A stretch of 64,000 nucleotides of DNA from assembly GCA_020637365.1 (NCBI GenBank), contig JACJWE010000001.1, positions 836,001-900,000 on the forward strand. The letters are read 5' to 3'. Every line of letters begins with the position of its first letter. Positions within the stretch are counted from its first letter, which is position 1. The notes beneath the pieces were generated by a model that searched no databases, had not been told where the DNA came from, and saw nothing but the letters and a program-made list of their open reading frames with translations. Shown here piece after piece: positions 7,883 through 14,900 of this stretch. This DNA is from Acidimicrobiia bacterium (GTDB lineage Bacteria > Actinomycetota > Acidimicrobiia > IMCC26256 > JAGNEX01). Made by a program: the position numbers and the translations under genes.

Positions 7883-9643
7883 CTACAGGTACTGTCCGGT
7901 CGGCGCCGACTCGATGCTTCTGCCACCGCTCGTCCGGCCACCGTCGCCGACCAGGGTTCGCACATAGACAATGCGCTCCCCCTTTTGACCTGAGATCTTG
8001 GCCCAGTCGTCGGGATTTGTGGTGTTCGGGAGATCTTCATGCTCCCGGAACTCTTGTGCCACCGAAGCGACGAGATCCTGCGCGCAGATCCCTGACTCCC
8101 CGGACGCTATCTGGCGCTTGATCGCCCGCTGTTTTGCTCGCCGCACGATGTTCTCGATCATCGCCCCGGATGAGAAATCCTTGAAATACAAAACATCTCG
8201 ATCACCGTTCTGGTAGCGAACTTCGAGAAAGCGGTTGGCGTCATCGAGCGCATACATCCGTTCGACGGTCGCTTCGATCATCGATGCAACGGCTTGGGTA
8301 CGGGTCGTGGCGCCCGATAGTTCACTCGACGCAATGGGGAGGCCGTCATGCATGTACTTGCCGAAAATCGCTCGCGCCGCCTCCCTATCTGGCCGCTCGA
8401 TCTTGATCTTGACGTCCAAACGACCGGGTCGGAGGATCGCGGGGTCGATCAGATCCTCACGGTTGGATGCGCCGACGACGAGGACGTTGCGCAAACCTTC
8501 GACGCCGTCAATTTCGGCGAGAAGCTGAGGAACGATGGTCGATTCGATATCGCTGCTGATCCCGGTACCCCGAGTGCGAAACAACGAATCCATCTCGTCG
8601 AAAAACACCACCACGGGCGATCCGTCAGCGGCCTTTTCTCGGGCCCGTTCAAAGATGAGTCTGATCTTTCGCTCTGTCTCCCCGACGTATTTGTTGAGCA
8701 GTTCAGGGCCTTTGATGTTGACGAAGTAGGAGCGCGGCACGTCGGTACCCGACGTCTGGGCCACCCTGTGAGCCAAGGATCGGGCGATCGCTTTAGCGAT
8801 CAAGGTCTTGCCGCAGCCGGGTGGGCCGTACAACAAAACACCTTTCGGGGGTTGGAGGTCGTGTTCCCGGTAGAGGTCTTGGTGAACGAAGGGGAGTTCG
8901 ACCGCGTCCTGGATTGCTTCGATCTGCCGGTCAAGCCCGCCGATGTCTGAGTAGGAGACGTCGGGCACTTCTTCGAGGGAGAGTTCGTCCACTTCGGGGC
9001 GGGACAAAACATCGAGCACCAGTGCCGAACGTGCGTCGATCAGGACCCGATCACCAGGGCGAAACCGGTATCCGCTGAGGGGTTCGACCAGGGTGCAGAC
9101 CAATTCTTCATCGCCGGTAACAGCGACCACCGCCCGCTGGCCGTCATCGAGTAGGTCTCGAAACGTTCCAATGCTGCCCACCCGATCCTGAGCGCGAATG
9201 GCGATGATGGCATTTGAGTCGTTGAGTGAAACCTCGGACCCAATGGCGCATGACGACCGATCGACCTGGGGGTCGAGTGCAACTTTGAGCTTGCGACCCG
9301 CCAAGGAGATGTCGGCGGTTCCGTCGTCGTTGACCCCGATCAACACTGCGTAGGCAGATGGCGGCTGAGTGAGGCGCAGGATCTCCTCGCGAAGCGCCGC
9401 TATGTTGTCACGAGCTCCGTGGAGGGTCGCTGAGAGCTTCTCGTTTCGAGCGGACGCTGCCATCAATTGTGTCTTGGCCTCGACCAGGAGTTCTTCGAGG
9501 TGGCGGATACGCCGCGGCACCTCGTGCAGGCGCCGTTTCGCCGTGACGAGCTCTTCTTCAAGTTCCTTGACCCGCATCTGGAACCGCTGCGTCTCGCGTT
9601 CGTACTCGGCGAGTCGCTGTTCAAATTCCGATGAACCTGGCAT
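7883..9643 (-). CDS. mpa: Proteasome-associated AAA ATPase (Mpa/ARC)
   Basis: This is the ring ATPase that recognises Pup, unfolds the substrate and threads it into the 20S core. The order is: coiled coil (about 8-92) that captures Pup, tandem OB domains (about 95-220), AAA module with Walker A GPPGCGKT at 273-280 and Walker B VVFFDE ending at 350, arginine finger region RPGRLD, and a C-terminal tail ending GQYL. The penultimate tyrosine is the docking motif for the alpha ring, as in mycobacterial Mpa. At 586 residues it is full length. The ATG has GAGGGA just upstream. It is the first gene of the nine-gene operon. Confidence 0.97.
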   Translation of the reverse strand: MPGSSEFEQRLAEYERETQRFQMRVKELEEELVTAKRRLHEVPRRIRHLEELLVEAKTQLMAASARNEKLSATLHGARDNIAALREEILRLTQPPSAYAVLIGVNDDGTADISLAGRKLKVALDPQVDRSSCAIGSEVSLNDSNAIIAIRAQDRVGSIGTFRDLLDDGQRAVVAVTGDEELVCTLVEPLSGYRFRPGDRVLIDARSALVLDVLSRPEVDELSLEEVPDVSYSDIGGLDRQIEAIQDAVELPFVHQDLYREHDLQPPKGVLLYGPPGCGKTLIAKAIARSLAHRVAQTSGTDVPRSYFVNIKGPELLNKYVGETERKIRLIFERAREKAADGSPVVVFFDEMDSLFRTRGTGISSDIESTIVPQLLAEIDGVEGLRNVLVVGASNREDLIDPAILRPGRLDVKIKIERPDREAARAIFGKYMHDGLPIASSELSGATTRTQAVASMIEATVERMYALDDANRFLEVRYQNGDRDVLYFKDFSSGAMIENIVRRAKQRAIKRQIASGESGICAQDLVASVAQEFREHEDLPNTTNPDDWAKISGQKGERIVYVRTLVGDGGRTSGGRSIESAPTGQYL

Positions 9644-9982
9644 CGTCCCTCACTTCGCCAAGCGGCGCCGGTCGGATACAACCCTACCCAAAGCGCGACG
9701 CATCCGGCTTGGCGCGAATTGTGGTCGCGTCGCAGCCGGGATCGTTGGAGTACGAACTGGTAGCGCTGTAGGTGCCGAGTCGCAAGAGTCCGGGTGCAGC
9801 GTTTTGTTTCCCCCGCGAAGAGGACAAGCGGCCTTGGAGGGCGGTACTCCGATAGGCTGCGCGCAACTGGCGGCAATTTTTACGGTCCCCTTCGTGTAAA
9901 ATCGTCGTCGAGACGCACGGACCAGCGTTCGACCGCTGGAACGACCACCGGCGCCTGTGCGCCCAAACCCGGAGAAATAGCC
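9644..9982. other. Divergent intergenic region, mpa / ferredoxin
   Basis: These 339 bases separate the divergent mpa and ferredoxin genes and should hold both promoters. A TAAAAT at 9897-9902, about 80 bases before the ferredoxin start, is the best -10 candidate, but I see no good -35 partner. A long antisense reading frame crosses the region and the ferredoxin gene. It shows no family resemblance, so I treat it as a shadow. No inverted repeat large enough to suggest an operator was found. Confidence 0.4.
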
Positions 9983-10228
9983 ATGGGAATGAAGGTTTGG
10001 ATCGACCAAGACCTGTGTACGGGTGATGGCCTGTGCGAAGAGATCGCACCAGATGTCTTCACCTTGCTCGACGACGGCCTCGCGTACGTCAAAGAGGGCG
10101 ACAAGGTCTTTGATAACCCGGGCGGCGCTGAGGGACTCGCAAGCTTCCCTGAAAGCCAGCTCGATGCAGTGGTCGAATCTGCCGAAGAGTGTCCGGGCGA
10201 GTGCATCTTCATTGAAGTCGAAGACTGA
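9983..10228 (+). CDS. Ferredoxin
   Basis: This 81-residue single-cluster ferredoxin has the cluster motif C-T-G-D-G-L-C early (Cys12, Cys18, with Asp15 where a middle cysteine of a 4Fe-4S site would stand). It has CPGEC near the C-terminus and an acidic tail. The pattern fits the actinobacterial 3Fe-4S ferredoxins, or a 4Fe-4S type with aspartate ligation, that pass electrons to cytochrome P450s or other oxygenases. The ATG at 9983 has GGAG eight bases upstream. A second in-frame ATG at 9989 is less well spaced. No redox partner gene is adjacent. It diverges from the proteasome operon, and any connection to proteolysis is speculative. Confidence 0.9.
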   Translation: MGMKVWIDQDLCTGDGLCEEIAPDVFTLLDDGLAYVKEGDKVFDNPGGAEGLASFPESQLDAVVESAEECPGECIFIEVED

Positions 10229-10275
10229 AACGGCGAAGACGCACGAACGGCGTCGTCTCAAGGACTGAAGTCCGA

Positions 10276-10338
10276 GTGACGCCGTGGATCACGTCACTCA
10301 TAGCTCTGTATCTCGGCCGGGGCATCGCCTCGGCCGAG
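10276..10338. terminator. Two hairpins between convergent genes
   Basis: Between the converging ferredoxin and MarP-like genes lie two inverted repeats. The first is GTGACG (10276-10281) pairing with CGTCAC (10292-10297). The second is CTCGGCCG (10312-10319) pairing with CGGCCGAG (10331-10338), an 8-bp perfect GC-rich stem with an 11-base loop. Neither is followed by a T run. They fit the tail-less terminators common in actinobacteria and could serve both strands. This is inferred from structure and position only. Confidence 0.45.
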
Positions 10339-10405
10339 TCGCGTCCACAGCGATGTGCTCGATCGGTGTCTGGTGTCCGTCCACGAGGCGTTTGACACCA
10401 CATAC

Positions 10406-11596
10406 CTAGATCAAGCAGCGGCCGGTGTCGACTGCGGAGGTTCCCGCGTCTGCTAGAGCGTTTTCGATCGCCTGGGCTGGCAGGGCATATGCCGTGGCGT
10501 CGTCATCGGGGGCGATGGCGAAGGCGATGCCGATCACCTGCCCAGCATCGTCAAAGAGCGGTCCCCCCGAATCGCCCGGTTCCAGACGTGCGGCGACGAA
10601 AAGAACCTCACGTTTGACGCGCTGGCGGTCGTAGATATCGGTGCCTTCGGCCAGTGTCGACCGCTCGACCCGGGCAGGCGTTGCGCGCCGCGGACCGCCA
10701 GAGGGGTGCCCGGTGATGGCGCCGACGGCCCCCCGTTCGGGATCAGCGAGTTCCACCGCTGGGATATCCGCGGTCGGGATCCTCAAGAGCGCGAGATCAG
10801 CGGCGGGGTCGAACCAGACGACTTGGGCAGCGAAAGCCTCCGCTGCATGGCCCTGGGAGTCATAGCTCTGCACGGTCGTCTCTCGTTGGCCAGCAACCAC
10901 ATGTGCGTTGGTGACGACAAGTTCATCGTCTCCGGCATAGGTGACGACAAAACCAGTGCCTTGGAGTGTGCGCCGACATGCCGATCCTGAAATCAACACG
11001 GTGGATTGGTTGACTCGATCAACGACCCTTGCCGGCGGCAGATCCGTCGGGGGCTCACCGACTGACGGCGCGGGTTGCAGATCGGCAAAAACCTGGGTCG
11101 CTCCCTGGTCGCGCACTACTCGCCTGAGGGTTTGGGCTGCATCAGGAGGTTCGGGTGTGATCGCCTGAACCGCCGCGACGATGGTGGAGCTTCGGGTGAG
11201 GCGAGACCACTCCCCCGGTAGTTCGGCGATCGCGGGTGAGATGATCCACACGATGCACACCATGCCGCCCAGACCGAGTATCGCCCCCGCAACCCGGTCC
11301 AGCACTTCCGCCCGACCAGGCCACACGAACCTCCGCTGGACCAAAGTGCCGAGTGCCAAACCCAAGCCAAACCCGATCGACGTCAAGCCGAAAATGAACC
11401 CGAGCGCAACCACTCCACGCAACATCGGGCTCGAATCCCCCAAGATTGAAGCGAGGTCAGAGACATACAGGGTGCCAGCAGCCAGCCCGAGGCCGAGGCC
11501 GATCCAACTCAACAGGCGCGCAAAAAACCCGACCCTGAAGCCTCCTAATGTGGACGCGATCATCGCCAGGACCAGCACGATATCGAGTGAGTTCAC
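10406..11596 (-). CDS. MarP-like membrane-anchored serine protease
   Basis: A CvpA-like N-terminal region with about four membrane helices (roughly residues 2-130) is followed by a trypsin-like protease domain outside the membrane. The triad is visible: His in TNAHVV, Asp in PAADLALL, Ser in PGDSGGPLF. Cysteines in SACRRT and in the last residues GRCLI match the redox pair that forms the activating disulfide of mycobacterial MarP, a periplasmic protease needed for acid and oxidative stress survival. I place the start at GTG 11596 (VNSLDIVL). The longer frame to 11695 overlaps trmI with non-membrane sequence. The stop faces the ferredoxin gene. The role in acid resistance is an inference from homology. 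Confidence 0.85.
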   Translation of the reverse strand: MNSLDIVLVLAMIASTLGGFRVGFFARLLSWIGLGLGLAAGTLYVSDLASILGDSSPMLRGVVALGFIFGLTSIGFGLGLALGTLVQRRFVWPGRAEVLDRVAGAILGLGGMVCIVWIISPAIAELPGEWSRLTRSSTIVAAVQAITPEPPDAAQTLRRVVRDQGATQVFADLQPAPSVGEPPTDLPPARVVDRVNQSTVLISGSACRRTLQGTGFVVTYAGDDELVVTNAHVVAGQRETTVQSYDSQGHAAEAFAAQVVWFDPAADLALLRIPTADIPAVELADPERGAVGAITGHPSGGPRRATPARVERSTLAEGTDIYDRQRVKREVLFVAARLEPGDSGGPLFDDAGQVIGIAFAIAPDDDATAYALPAQAIENALADAGTSAVDTGRCLI

Positions 11597-11621
11597 GACG
11601 TCGATGCGGGGGCAGGTGTCG

Positions 11622-12608
11622 TCACAGGACTGAGCGATTGTCGGGCGTTGATGGCCGCGGGGCCGAATCGGTGTCAACGGCATCAACGGCGTCATCGGTG
11701 TCGATCATGTTGGATCGGTGCGGGTGATCGCCCTGGGGGTCACCCGCATCTGCAGCGTTGTCGAGTTGGTTGGCAGCCAAGTCGTCGGGTGTGATTGGTC
11801 CAGAGGTTGCTCCCAGCCGAGCGGTGGTCAAAAAGCCCGTGTGTCCAACCATCCGATGGTCCGGCCTGACGGATCGACCCGAGACGTTCCAGCCGCGATG
11901 AAACACTTCAATCGTTTCAGCCTGCACGAACATGCTTGCATCGAGTGCCTTGCGGAGCTCGTCGACCTGAATGATCGTCGGGAGATATGCGAGCAGGATG
12001 CCGCCAGGTCGCAGGGCCTGTTCTGCGTGGGGGAGTACGCGCCATGGTTCGGGCAGGTCGAGCACGATTCGATCCAGGTCGGTCTCGTCGATTCCCTCGT
12101 ACACATCGCGCAGCTTGATCTCTAAGTTGTCGAGTGGTGCAAACGCCGCGATGTTCTTGCGCGCTCGGTTCGCGAAATCTTCGCGAAGTTCGTAGCCGAC
12201 GACGTTTCCTTCGGGGCCGACCGCTCGGAGCAGCGCGGTGGTCAGCGCACCGGACCCGACGCCAGATTCAAGTATTCGTGCTCCGGGAAAAATGTCGGCC
12301 AGTAACAAGATGGGGCCGATGTCTTTGGGGTAGATGACTTGGGCGCCTCGGGGCATCCTCAGAATGTGGTCCATCAACCGGGGGCGAAGTACGAGGTACG
12401 TGGAGCCCTTCGAAGTCCGGATCCGGGTTCCGTCCGGCTGACCGATGACGTCATCAAACGCGAAGTGGCCAAGATGACTGTGGTGGTCTTTCCCCTCAAC
12501 GAGGGTCACCATGTGGGTCTTGTCTTTGCGTTCGTGGATCAACATGACCCGCTCGCCAGCCTGTAGCGGGCCCCGCGATATGTGTGAACCGGGTGTTTGA
12601 TCAGACAT
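11622..12608 (-). CDS. trmI: tRNA (adenine-N1)-methyltransferase TrmI
   Basis: TrmI methylates A58 of the tRNA T-loop using S-adenosylmethionine. The N-terminal beta domain (LQAGERVMLIHERKDKTHMV) precedes the Rossmann methyltransferase domain with motif I ILESGVGSGALT and the following VVGYELREDFANRA. LDLPEPW is the NPPY-like active-site segment of this family. The C-terminal 55 residues (after LGATSG) are an acidic, low-complexity extension rich in Asp. I start at MSDQTPG (12608), giving an 8-base overlap ATGTCTGA with ttuA. A start five codons earlier is possible. trmI beside the proteasome genes is a known actinobacterial arrangement. Confidence 0.93.
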   Translation of the reverse strand: MSDQTPGSHISRGPLQAGERVMLIHERKDKTHMVTLVEGKDHHSHLGHFAFDDVIGQPDGTRIRTSKGSTYLVLRPRLMDHILRMPRGAQVIYPKDIGPILLLADIFPGARILESGVGSGALTTALLRAVGPEGNVVGYELREDFANRARKNIAAFAPLDNLEIKLRDVYEGIDETDLDRIVLDLPEPWRVLPHAEQALRPGGILLAYLPTIIQVDELRKALDASMFVQAETIEVFHRGWNVSGRSVRPDHRMVGHTGFLTTARLGATSGPITPDDLAANQLDNAADAGDPQGDHPHRSNMIDTDDAVDAVDTDSAPRPSTPDNRSVL

Positions 12609-13545
12609 GGCCCACACCGGCATCGACCGTCGGGGCGACTAGCCGTACCGGGTCAGAAACCCGGTCGGCGAGCCTGCAAAAGGCGCAGAGCTCCGATGTG
12701 GTTGGCGTTCCGCAGCGGTGGCAGTCCATAAGTTCGTCCTTAGATGCGTCCCCGGCGAAGCGCTCGTGGATGTGATCGAAGTATTGATGCAGAAACACCG
12801 ATTTCGAGCCCGGAGCGTCCCGCTCTACCTCGTTGAGCAGCGTCTTGAAGCGAAGGTGGCGGTTGCCGGCCGACATGGGACATTCGGTTTCCTGGTAGTC
12901 GATTCCGCTCACGATGCAATAGGCGGCGGTTTCGCGTTCGGTCAGCCGCACGAGGGGCTTCACCTTCCTTGCAAAACCCGGTGACGCTGGCAAGACCGGA
13001 TACTGGCGGGCGAGGTAGCCCGATTCCCACCGGAGGACATTGCCAAACAACACGGCGGCTTCGTCATCGAGATTGTGCCCGGTCGCGATCAGGTCCGCGT
13101 CTAGGCGCAATGCCTCGCTATTGAGAATGTGGCGTTTTGACAGACCGCAAGATCCGCAGGGGCTTCGTCGGGTTTTCGCCGCCGCGGTCGGGATATCGAA
13201 ACCGAACGAGTCGGTGAGGCTCGTGACGTGCAGGGTGAGGTTCCGGTCCGAGGCGAACCGTTGGACGACCTGTTCGGCCTCACTCGAATAGTCGGCGATG
13301 CCAAGTCCGAGGAACACGCCCTCGGTCTCATAGCCCAGTGCGGCCAAGATCTGCCATAGCGCAAGGCTGTCTTTCCCGCCGGATACGGCGACCAACACCT
13401 TGTCTCCCGATTCGATCATCTTGAAATGACGAATCGCCTTTTCGACCTGCCCATGCACCATGTGGATCAGGCAATCACCGCAAAATGCAGCATTGTGCCG
13501 AGGCAGATCGATGACCGCACGACCCTTGCAGCGGCGGCACTTCAT
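12601..13545 (-). CDS. ttuA: TtuA-type tRNA 2-thiolation enzyme
   Basis: This adenylates a tRNA uridine and replaces its 2-oxygen with sulfur. It belongs to the TtcA/TtuA/Ncs6 family. Order: N-terminal zinc finger (CRRC at 3-6 and CGDC at 22-25), PP-loop SGGKDS near residue 56, the pair C-G-S-C in SPCGSCGLSKRH, and a later Cys in TECPMSAGNRH. These three cysteines match the [4Fe-4S] ligands of Thermus TtuA. The C-terminal zinc finger is CHRCGTP with LCAFC. Both zinc fingers separate it from TtcA. Its ATG overlaps the stop of the ubiquitin-like ttuB gene in ATGA, so the sulfur carrier is encoded alongside it. Most likely target is U54, by analogy with Thermus. Confidence 0.88.
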   Translation of the reverse strand: MKCRRCKGRAVIDLPRHNAAFCGDCLIHMVHGQVEKAIRHFKMIESGDKVLVAVSGGKDSLALWQILAALGYETEGVFLGLGIADYSSEAEQVVQRFASDRNLTLHVTSLTDSFGFDIPTAAAKTRRSPCGSCGLSKRHILNSEALRLDADLIATGHNLDDEAAVLFGNVLRWESGYLARQYPVLPASPGFARKVKPLVRLTERETAAYCIVSGIDYQETECPMSAGNRHLRFKTLLNEVERDAPGSKSVFLHQYFDHIHERFAGDASKDELMDCHRCGTPTTSELCAFCRLADRVSDPVRLVAPTVDAGVGHV

Positions 13546-13742
13546 TGGGCACCCCCAGATATGACGCGCCGAATCTCGACCTTGTCACCCACCCGCAAGA
13601 GGTCCCGGCGTGTCACTAGGGTGCCGTTGCAGATCACGAGGTGTCCTTCGAGGTTGAGGTCAAGGCGTTCCATCAACGTCGCCACCAGCATCGATTGTTC
13701 AAATCGGTGTTCCGCGAGAGGATTCGGCGTGGTGACGATCAT
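13542..13742 (-). CDS. ttuB: TtuB-like ubiquitin-fold sulfur carrier
   Basis: This 66-residue MoaD/ThiS-like protein is expected to carry thiocarboxylate sulfur to TtuA. The pattern LMERLDLNLEGHLVICNGTLV and LLRVGDKVEIRRVISGG fits the beta-grasp fold with its C-terminal tail. The chain ends Gly-Gly-Ala-Gln rather than Gly-Gly, so the reactive di-glycine is not exposed without removal of two residues. It overlaps the ttuA start by four bases. No E1-like activator or JAMM protease gene is in the window. The identity rests on fold pattern and gene pairing, and MoaD or ThiS is less likely given the neighbour. Confidence 0.8.
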   Translation of the reverse strand: MIVTTPNPLAEHRFEQSMLVATLMERLDLNLEGHLVICNGTLVTRRDLLRVGDKVEIRRVISGGAQ

Positions 13743-13866
13743 TGATGACTGGTCCCTGCGAGTCGAAAAGAAGGACGCGTCAGATTAGGCGCTCAGCACT
13801 TGTGACTGGTGGCATCGCTCGCTCGAAGCGCAGGCCAGAACACATCGCCGTGGAGGTCCGAGACGA

Positions 13867-14136
13867 TCAGGCCGCGGCCGACTTCTTCGCGGCGCGCTTG
13901 GCTGCCTTGCGGGCGCGCTTCTTGTCGCGCCGAGATGGCACCTCGACCGCCGTGATCGTCACCGAGTGTCCCGGCTTGAGGCTGGTCTCATAGACCGTTC
14001 CTGTGGGGCGAGAACCAAGCCGACGCATCGCCATCAACGCAGCAGCGGCAGCTCCGGTCGCCGCCCAACCCGACGAACCTCGGGCCCCTTTACGAACGCC
14101 GCGTGTGAGCAGCCGGCGAAGGATGACGGTCAACAT
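13867..14136 (-). CDS. Small basic membrane-associated protein
   Basis: I do not recognise this 89-residue protein. It has a short hydrophobic stretch (GWAATGAAAAALMAM), a beta-like middle (TGTVYETSLKPGHSVTITAV) and a very basic tail rich in Lys, Arg and Ala (RRDKKRARKAAKRAAKKSAA). The middle phrase GHSVTITAVEV is also seen in small actinobacterial proteins of unknown role. It starts with ATG two bases after the stop of the preceding gene and is the third gene of a three-gene set of small membrane proteins. The basic tail could bind nucleic acid or membrane lipids. That is speculation. Confidence 0.65.
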   Translation of the reverse strand: MLTVILRRLLTRGVRKGARGSSGWAATGAAAAALMAMRRLGSRPTGTVYETSLKPGHSVTITAVEVPSRRDKKRARKAAKRAAKKSAAA

Positions 14137-14138
14137 TG

Positions 14139-14369
14139 TCAGACCGACCGAACTTCGATAATCGTCCGGCGCTTCTTGCCCGCTCGTCGGCCCATCAAGA
14201 AGACGAAGAGAACGATGAGAAATCCGAGGATCCCAATCGCTGCAATCGAGACCGTCTGGATCGTCTCGGTGGCTTCTTCGACCGGCTGGGTAATCGAACG
14301 TAGTTTGCGTTCGAGATCGTCGCGGGTGATCCGCTGTTCGGTTTGATCGGTTTGATCGGTCTTAGCCAC
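14139..14369 (-). CDS. Small single-pass membrane protein
   Basis: This 76-residue protein has an N-terminal Asp-Gln-Thr repeat (TDQTDQTEQ), an amphipathic helix (DDLERKLRSITQPVEEATET), one membrane helix (about residues 42-61) and a basic cytoplasmic-type tail GRRAGKKRR. The GTG start overlaps the stop of the upstream holin-like gene by eight bases. The layout suggests a helper protein of the neighbouring four-helix or two-helix membrane protein. I do not recognise a named family. Confidence 0.7.
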   Translation of the reverse strand: MAKTDQTDQTEQRITRDDLERKLRSITQPVEEATETIQTVSIAAIGILGFLIVLFVFLMGRRAGKKRRTIIEVRSV

Positions 14370-14739
14370 GCGTCCGCCTCCCGCGAGTCAGCCAGGCCCC
14401 CGCCGCAATGGCGAGCAGCACGATGACGGTGATCAGATATGGGATCCACGACAGATTGCCGGTGAGATGCTCACCGGTTTCGTTTTGGACCAAACGAAGG
14501 ACTCCAAGGGCCAAAAAGAACGCCGCCATACCAAAAAGTGCGGAGGCGGCGACGCCGACGCCGACATAGCGCCCGAGCGCCTTTGCTGGCTCAACGGTCT
14601 CTTGTTTGACATAGGCCGTGAGCATCTCACGGAATTCAGCGACATCGGTGCCGAGATCCTCGCTCTGCTGGACGGTCCAGGTGGGACCTGGATGTTCAAG
14701 CTCCTGATCGGACACGGCAACTCCAGGCGTGGTCGACAT
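14362..14739 (-). CDS. Phage-holin-like (Holin-X type) membrane protein
   Basis: This 125-residue protein has a cytoplasmic N-terminal half with an amphipathic helix (TDVAEFREMLTAYVKQETVE), then two membrane helices (about 63-85 and 97-117) separated by a short polar turn, and a basic end RGRRTRG. This is the pattern of the actinobacterial putative phage-holin superfamily III, which in most genomes is chromosomal and has no lysis role. No phage genes are nearby. It starts with ATG and leads the three-gene operon 14739 to 13867. Confidence 0.7.
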   Translation of the reverse strand: MSTTPGVAVSDQELEHPGPTWTVQQSEDLGTDVAEFREMLTAYVKQETVEPAKALGRYVGVGVAASALFGMAAFFLALGVLRLVQNETGEHLTGNLSWIPYLITVIVLLAIAAGAWLTRGRRTRG

Positions 14740-14900
14740 CGGACTGCAGCGGTGGGCAGATGCTAGTCCACTCCGGGTGGTCTCCCCGTGGGGCCATCAC
14801 CCAGCGACCAAACCCGCGCACCTTCGTCGTTCTAGCAGATGGCACCACAGCATGACGAAGGTGACCGATGTCAGTACCGCTTGGTGCGTTGAGTCGCGGG

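Noticed and set aside
9650..10261. Minus-strand frame crossing the ferredoxin gene
   Set aside because: It covers the conserved ferredoxin in antisense and has no recognisable domain. The ferredoxin cysteine pattern is decisive.
14362..14739. Holin-like gene as evidence of prophage
   Set aside because: No capsid, tail, integrase or lysin genes are near, and this family is commonly chromosomal in actinobacteria.
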